Below are positions 61,298 to 64,000 of a stretch of DNA of 64,000 bases, one piece after another. Source of the DNA: Gaetbulibacter_A sp043876815 (GTDB lineage: Bacteria > Bacteroidota > Bacteroidia > Flavobacteriales > Flavobacteriaceae); contig NZ_JBAWKA010000001.1 of NCBI RefSeq assembly GCF_043876815.1, positions 124,001 through 188,000 of the forward strand. Reading direction: 5' to 3'. The first letter of the stretch is position 1; each line of letters begins with the position of its first letter. A program made the position numbers and the translations under genes. The notes beneath the pieces were generated by a model. The model ran no database searches and was not told the DNA's origin. It was given only the letters and a program-made list of their open reading frames with translations.

Positions 61298-63529
61298 TTG
61301 AATAAAAAATTACTCCTTATTTTACTTTGTATAAGTGTTTTGTCTTCCGCCCTGGCGCAAAATAAAACCAAGGATGCTGAACGGCCTAAAATAGGGCTGG
61401 TCCTTAGTGGTGGTGGGGCAAAAGGCCTGGCGCATGTTGGGGTTTTAAAGGTGATTGATAGTCTGGGTATAAAAATAGATTATGTAGCCGGTACTAGTAT
61501 GGGTGCTATTGTTGGCGGGCTGTATGCTTCGGGATATACTGGGAAACAACTGGATTCTATTTTTGAGGTCGTTGATTTCGATAAAATTATTAGCGACGAT
61601 CTTCCACGGGAGGCTAAAGCCTTTTACGAACGCGATAATTCTGAGAAATACACCGTTACCTTACCCATTAATGGATTTAAGGTGAATTTACCATCAGCAC
61701 TTTCACGGGGTCAAAACACCTACAATTTGTTCTCTAAATTAACATTGCCGGTAAATACGATTAAGGAGTTTAAAAATCTTCCGATACCTTTTTTCTGTAT
61801 CGCCACGAATGTGGAAACCGGTGAGGAGGTCGTTTTAGATCAGGGTAGTCTGGCGCAATGTATGGTGGCTAGTGGTGCCCTTCCGTCTTTGTTTCAGCCG
61901 GTTACCATAAATAATGATGTTCTTATTGATGGTGGTGTTTTAAATAATTATCCTATTAATGAGTTACGGGAAAAGGGAATGGATATTATTATAGGTGTTG
62001 ATGTGCAGGCCGGTTTACGGACCCGGGATGAATTAACTTCGGCGCCAGAAATTTTACTACAGATCAATAATTTTAGAACCATCAGGGCGATGGAATCCAA
62101 AACCAAAGAAACCGATATTTACATAAAGCCGGAGGTAAAGGAATACACGGTAATTTCGTTTGATGAAGGAGCTGTGATCATAAAGAATGGTGTTGAGGCA
62201 GCTTTAGAAAATTTTTCTAAACTGAATGCCTTACCAAGACGCGAGGAGCCGCGACCACCAATAAAACAAATCGATAGTATAAGTATTAACAGCTTTTCGT
62301 TTTATGGTTCCAGTCATTATTCGCGGGCCTATTTATTAGGTAAATTAAAAGTGAAACCAGACAGGAAAGTGAGTTACGAGCGTTTTGAAAAGGGAATTAA
62401 CGCACTGGTGGCAACTAATAATTTTGATGCTTTTGAGTACGATTTAAGACCTTCAGATTCGGTTGATGGCTATGATTTTTATGGGTCTTTACGGGAGTCT
62501 AAGTACACCTCATTTCTGAAATTAGGAGTTCATTACGACCAGTTGTACAAAAGTGCTGCGCTTATAAACCTTACCAAAAAGCGTTTATTTTTCTCGAATG
62601 ATATTGCCTCTCTTGATTTTATTTTAGGCGATAACCTGAGATACAATTTTGAGTATTTAATTGATAAAGGATTTTACTGGAGCATTGGTTTACGTTCCCG
62701 TTATAATCAATTTAAAAAAAATGTCAGTGCCCGATTATTACTTACAGATACCGAAATTGGAAATTCCGGAATTAATAAGCTTGACGTAAAATTAACCGAT
62801 CAAACCAATCAGTTTTATTTGCAAACCCTGTTTCGTAAAGATTTTTCCTTAAGTCTTGGTGCTGAACACAAGCGCTTAAAAATTATATCTGAAACCTTAT
62901 TTGCACCCAATTCCAATAATAAGTACGAGTTTGAGAATACCGATTACGTGAGTTTGTTCGGTAATCTTAAATTAGATACGTACGACAATAAATACTTTCC
63001 CACACAAGGTGTTTATTTTAATGGTGATTTACATTGGTATGTTTACGGTTCCAGTTTCAATCAGGATTTTAATAATTTTGCCATTGGTAAGGCAGAAATC
63101 GGAACAGCATTTAAATTTTCAGAAAAAGTAGGCATAAATCTGGAAGCCAGTGGCGGTTTTAAAATTGGGGATAAATCAACCCAAACCCTCGACTTCGCCC
63201 TGGGAGGCTACGGTGCAAGTTTTATCAATAATTTTGTTTCTTTTATAGGTTACGATTTTATTTCTTTAACCGGCAATAGCTATGTAAAGGCCTCTGCGGT
63301 TCTGGATTATCAAATTTTTAAAAAACAACACCTCACCCTAGAGGCCAATTGGGCCAATGTAGCCGACGATATTTTTCAAACTGGCCAATGGTTTACACTG
63401 CCCGATTATCGCGGTTATGGCGTAGGTTATGCACTTGATACTTTTTTCGGTCCGGTTCAGGCCAAATACAGTTATTCGCCGGAGCGCAGGAAAGGTATTT
63501 TCTTTATTAACGTAGGGTTTTGGTTTTAA
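61298..63529 (+). CDS. Patatin-like phospholipase with POTRA and Omp85-type barrel
   Basis: 743 residues. A signal peptide (1-19) is followed by a patatin domain with the oxyanion motif GGGAKGLAHVG, nucleophile GTSMGAIVGG and DGGVLNNYP for the catalytic Asp. Residues about 340-410 look like a POTRA unit, and the remainder is a beta-barrel ending ...FFINVGFWF, like surface-antigen/Omp85 proteins. It should be a self-translocating or outer-membrane-anchored lipase. The frame runs back to 61172, overlapping uvrC, but the TTG at 61298 gives a proper signal peptide (MNKKLLLILLCISVLSSALA) and no overlap. Confidence 0.9.
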   Translation: MNKKLLLILLCISVLSSALAQNKTKDAERPKIGLVLSGGGAKGLAHVGVLKVIDSLGIKIDYVAGTSMGAIVGGLYASGYTGKQLDSIFEVVDFDKIISDDLPREAKAFYERDNSEKYTVTLPINGFKVNLPSALSRGQNTYNLFSKLTLPVNTIKEFKNLPIPFFCIATNVETGEEVVLDQGSLAQCMVASGALPSLFQPVTINNDVLIDGGVLNNYPINELREKGMDIIIGVDVQAGLRTRDELTSAPEILLQINNFRTIRAMESKTKETDIYIKPEVKEYTVISFDEGAVIIKNGVEAALENFSKLNALPRREEPRPPIKQIDSISINSFSFYGSSHYSRAYLLGKLKVKPDRKVSYERFEKGINALVATNNFDAFEYDLRPSDSVDGYDFYGSLRESKYTSFLKLGVHYDQLYKSAALINLTKKRLFFSNDIASLDFILGDNLRYNFEYLIDKGFYWSIGLRSRYNQFKKNVSARLLLTDTEIGNSGINKLDVKLTDQTNQFYLQTLFRKDFSLSLGAEHKRLKIISETLFAPNSNNKYEFENTDYVSLFGNLKLDTYDNKYFPTQGVYFNGDLHWYVYGSSFNQDFNNFAIGKAEIGTAFKFSEKVGINLEASGGFKIGDKSTQTLDFALGGYGASFINNFVSFIGYDFISLTGNSYVKASAVLDYQIFKKQHLTLEANWANVADDIFQTGQWFTLPDYRGYGVGYALDTFFGPVQAKYSYSPERRKGIFFINVGFWF

Positions 63530-63824
63530 TCCTCATTTTATTATTACATCAAAAATTACGATATTTGTGTTGTTATGAAATATCCACAAAAGAAAGTCTG
63601 TTTTTTTTAGACAAGCATAGAAATGGATATTGCATGTGACCAAAAAAAGAAAATATAGATTAGCAGATGATATACTTCTGGCAAGACTTACTATTACTTC
63701 TTCATTTCCTTATCAAGAGAAACCCCGAATAAGGGCGCATTTTTCGTATCTTTATAGTAACTTTTTTGTAATTTATACCAGCTAAACCTTAGGGTTGAGG
63801 CCTAAATTTTAAAAACATTAAACC

Positions 63825-64000
63825 ATGCCTTTTTATCATAAATTAGGAAGTATTCCTCATAAACGCCATACGCAGTTCAGAAAACCTGATGGCAGTCTGT
63901 ATTACGAGCAGTTGTTCGGCACTATTGGCTTCGATGGCATGTCTACCAATAGCTATCACGAACAGCGCCCAACGCAGGTTAAGGAAATTAAAAAGCAATA
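63825..64000 (+). CDS. hmgA: Homogentisate 1,2-dioxygenase, 3' truncated
   Basis: Only the first 58 codons lie in the window. The N-terminus MPFYHKLGSIPHKRHTQFRK is followed by PDGSLYYEQLFGTIGFDG, a highly characteristic start of bacterial homogentisate 1,2-dioxygenase, which opens the ring of homogentisate in tyrosine breakdown. The 295-nt gap 63530-63824 before it holds no gene and no repeat I recognise; TATCTTTA at 63747 is a near-consensus -7 box. The remainder of the gene and its iron ligands lie beyond the window. Confidence 0.9.
   Translation, partial: MPFYHKLGSIPHKRHTQFRKPDGSLYYEQLFGTIGFDGMSTNSYHEQRPTQVKEIKKQ

Noticed and set aside
1..64000. CRISPR arrays, insertion sequences, phage or defence islands
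   Set aside because: No regularly spaced repeats, transposase, integrase, terminase, restriction or toxin-antitoxin genes were seen.

Overview
The window is a stretch of ordinary chromosome from a member of the Bacteroidota, almost certainly family Flavobacteriaceae. The signs are the AT-rich DNA, start codons without Shine-Dalgarno sequences but with A-rich leaders, promoters of the TAnnTTTG type, a PorZ homologue of the type IX secretion system, a TonB-dependent receptor with a carboxypeptidase-like N-terminal domain, DUF4270, DUF2007 and DUF3157 proteins, and atpDC standing apart from the rest of the ATP synthase genes. I see no rRNA, tRNA, CRISPR array, transposase, phage or integrase gene. 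The first gene (aldehyde dehydrogenase) and the last (homogentisate dioxygenase) are cut by the window edges.

Layout. 0-6.7 kb: aldehyde dehydrogenase with a cysteine-free ArsC/Spx-like protein, an MscS channel, CsbD, a two-component pair with a TPR-bearing kinase, and a D-2-hydroxyacid dehydrogenase. 6.7-14.4 kb: mostly minus-strand exported enzymes (SIMPL protein, M1 aminopeptidase, amidase), an uncharacterised membrane-anchored protein, an exported DinB-like protein, a GNAT-nitrilase fusion and a CxxC ArsC-like protein. 14.4-21.2 kb plus strand: DinB-like protein, trans-sulfuration enzyme, gdhA, porZ, recO, recX. 21.2-28 kb minus strand: JmjC/cupin protein, then the biotin cluster bioF-DUF2007-bioD-bioA-ketosynthase-bioB. 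28-33.2 kb plus strand: M61 peptidase, DUF3157 protein, an orphan umuD, GNAT, sodium/solute symporter. 33.2-44.4 kb minus strand: atpC-atpD, SGNH lipoprotein plus TonB receptor, glmS, DUF4270 lipoprotein and a one-domain GlgA-like protein. 44.5-56 kb plus strand: panC-panD, a flippase-like membrane protein, a pseudo-esterase, radA, ileS, a DksA-like protein, lspA, a large exported protein. 56-59.3 kb minus strand: rimB-like, rimK, AstE-like and 5-formyl-THF cyclo-ligase genes, read as one operon, and an exported VOC protein. 59.4-64 kb plus strand: uvrC, a patatin-Omp85 protein, start of hmgA.

How genes work together. The biotin cluster holds all four late steps (BioF, BioA, BioD, BioB) plus a ketosynthase that may help make the pimeloyl precursor. 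PanC and PanD give the beta-alanine and ligase steps of pantothenate synthesis. The rimB-rimK-AstE genes look like a protein or peptide glutamylation cassette with writer and trimming enzymes. TonB receptor and SGNH lipoprotein look like an outer-membrane uptake and hydrolysis pair.

I did not find a clear, wholly new multi-gene system. The items most worth a second look are: the RimB-RimK-AstE-cycloligase operon; families that look like enzymes but lack key residues (GlgA-like, esterase-like, ArsC-like, DksA-like); the ketosynthase in the biotin locus; the orphan UmuD; a pair of 99-bp modular hairpin repeats; and perfect promoter boxes 4-5 nt before start codons, implying leaderless mRNAs.
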